Source: CAZHOV01 sp964534315 (GTDB taxonomy: Bacteria; Bacteroidota; Bacteroidia; Chitinophagales; Saprospiraceae). From it: DNA of 44,369 nt. Positions 44,318 to 44,369 of the stretch are shown piece by piece (within the stretch, counting starts at the first letter, position 1; each line of letters opens with the position of its first letter). The DNA is taken from contig CAZHOV010000021.1 of assembly GCA_964534315.1 (NCBI GenBank), forward strand, positions 1-44,369, read 5' to 3'. The position numbers and the translations under genes are program-made. A model generated the notes under the pieces. The model was not told where the DNA came from and did not search any database. It was given only the letters and a program-made list of their open reading frames with translations.

Positions 44318-44346
44318 AATAACTGATCTTTCGCAAGCGAAAGATT
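44318..44346. repeat. Palindromic intergenic repeat, right copy (inverted)
   Basis: The exact reverse complement of 32-60. The core ATCTTTCGC-AA-GCGAAAGAT is at 44326-44345. It lies between the hairpin at 44273-44306 and the window end, outside any gene visible here. Sequences outside the 29 bases share nothing with the left copy. Confidence 0.7.
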
Positions 44347-44369
44347 ATGATTTTTGAATAATTTAGCAG

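Noticed and set aside
1..44369. Whole window as a 44-kb mobile element bounded by terminal inverted repeats
   Set aside because: The interior is core genes (ileS, carB, dnaJ, mutY, ssb), no transposase or integrase is present, and no target-site duplication flanks the repeats.
1..44369. tRNA, rRNA or CRISPR loci
   Set aside because: No cloverleaf-like stretch, rRNA segment or regularly spaced short repeats were found in the intergenic regions by eye.

Overview
The window looks like chromosomal DNA of a gliding or T9SS-type member of the Bacteroidota, most likely in or near the Saprospiria. Evidence: gliding-motility lipoproteins GldD and GldH and the membrane protein GldE, a giant HYR-repeat surface protein with a type IX secretion (T9SS) C-terminal domain, promoters resembling the Bacteroidota consensus (TTTG-N19-TAnnTTTG), A/T-rich start regions without clear Shine-Dalgarno sites, and the block mutY-ssb-gldE-gldD. 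The taxonomic call is inference from gene content, not from a marker tree.

Layout. 1-225: leader with a palindromic repeat. 226-1807: secreted hypothetical protein converging on a DMT-family transporter. 2058-5315: co-directional run of peroxiredoxin, ClpS, leucyl/phenylalanyl-tRNA-protein transferase (an N-degron pair) and an M23 peptidase. 5350-5396: compact nested hairpins. 5480-8863: Bcp peroxiredoxin, a DUF3127 protein with an SSB-like tail, a flippase, a 54-residue membrane protein and TrmB. 9107-15400: a 2097-residue surface protein closed by a strong terminator. 15901-17356: WecA-like glycosyl-1-phosphate transferase and CrcB. 17353-26151 (minus): IleS with a GIHH signature, Wzy-like, Wzz-like and Wzx-like envelope genes, and a MacB/FtsX permease. 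26237-29792: inositol-monophosphatase family enzyme, LPG-synthase-type membrane protein, flavin reductase and TlpA-like protein. 29845-34351: candidate sigma-54 promoter, grpE-dnaJ-gldH, and a seven-haem cytochrome with TPRs. 34387-34965: half of a Na/Pi cotransporter. 35167-40104 (minus): carB without its allosteric domain, pterin dehydratase, M42 peptidase, ComF. 40332-44226 (minus): gldD, gldE, ssb, mutY. A second, inverted copy of the leader repeat lies at 44318-44346.

How it fits together. Most genes are housekeeping (translation, protein quality control, DNA repair, pyrimidine synthesis) mixed with cell-envelope functions. GldD, GldE and GldH belong to the gliding/T9SS system, and the giant protein at 9107 is a likely T9SS client. 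The WecA/Wzx/Wzy/Wzz set could make a surface polysaccharide, but no sugar-adding glycosyltransferases are present. No complete new defence or mobile system is visible. The most notable points are the IleRS GIHH motif, the DUF3127 protein ending in the same DDLPF tip as SSB, the cohesin-dockerin-cohesin architecture of the T9SS protein, the sigma-54-like promoter before the chaperone-gldH operon, and the two unexplained intergenic repeat types.
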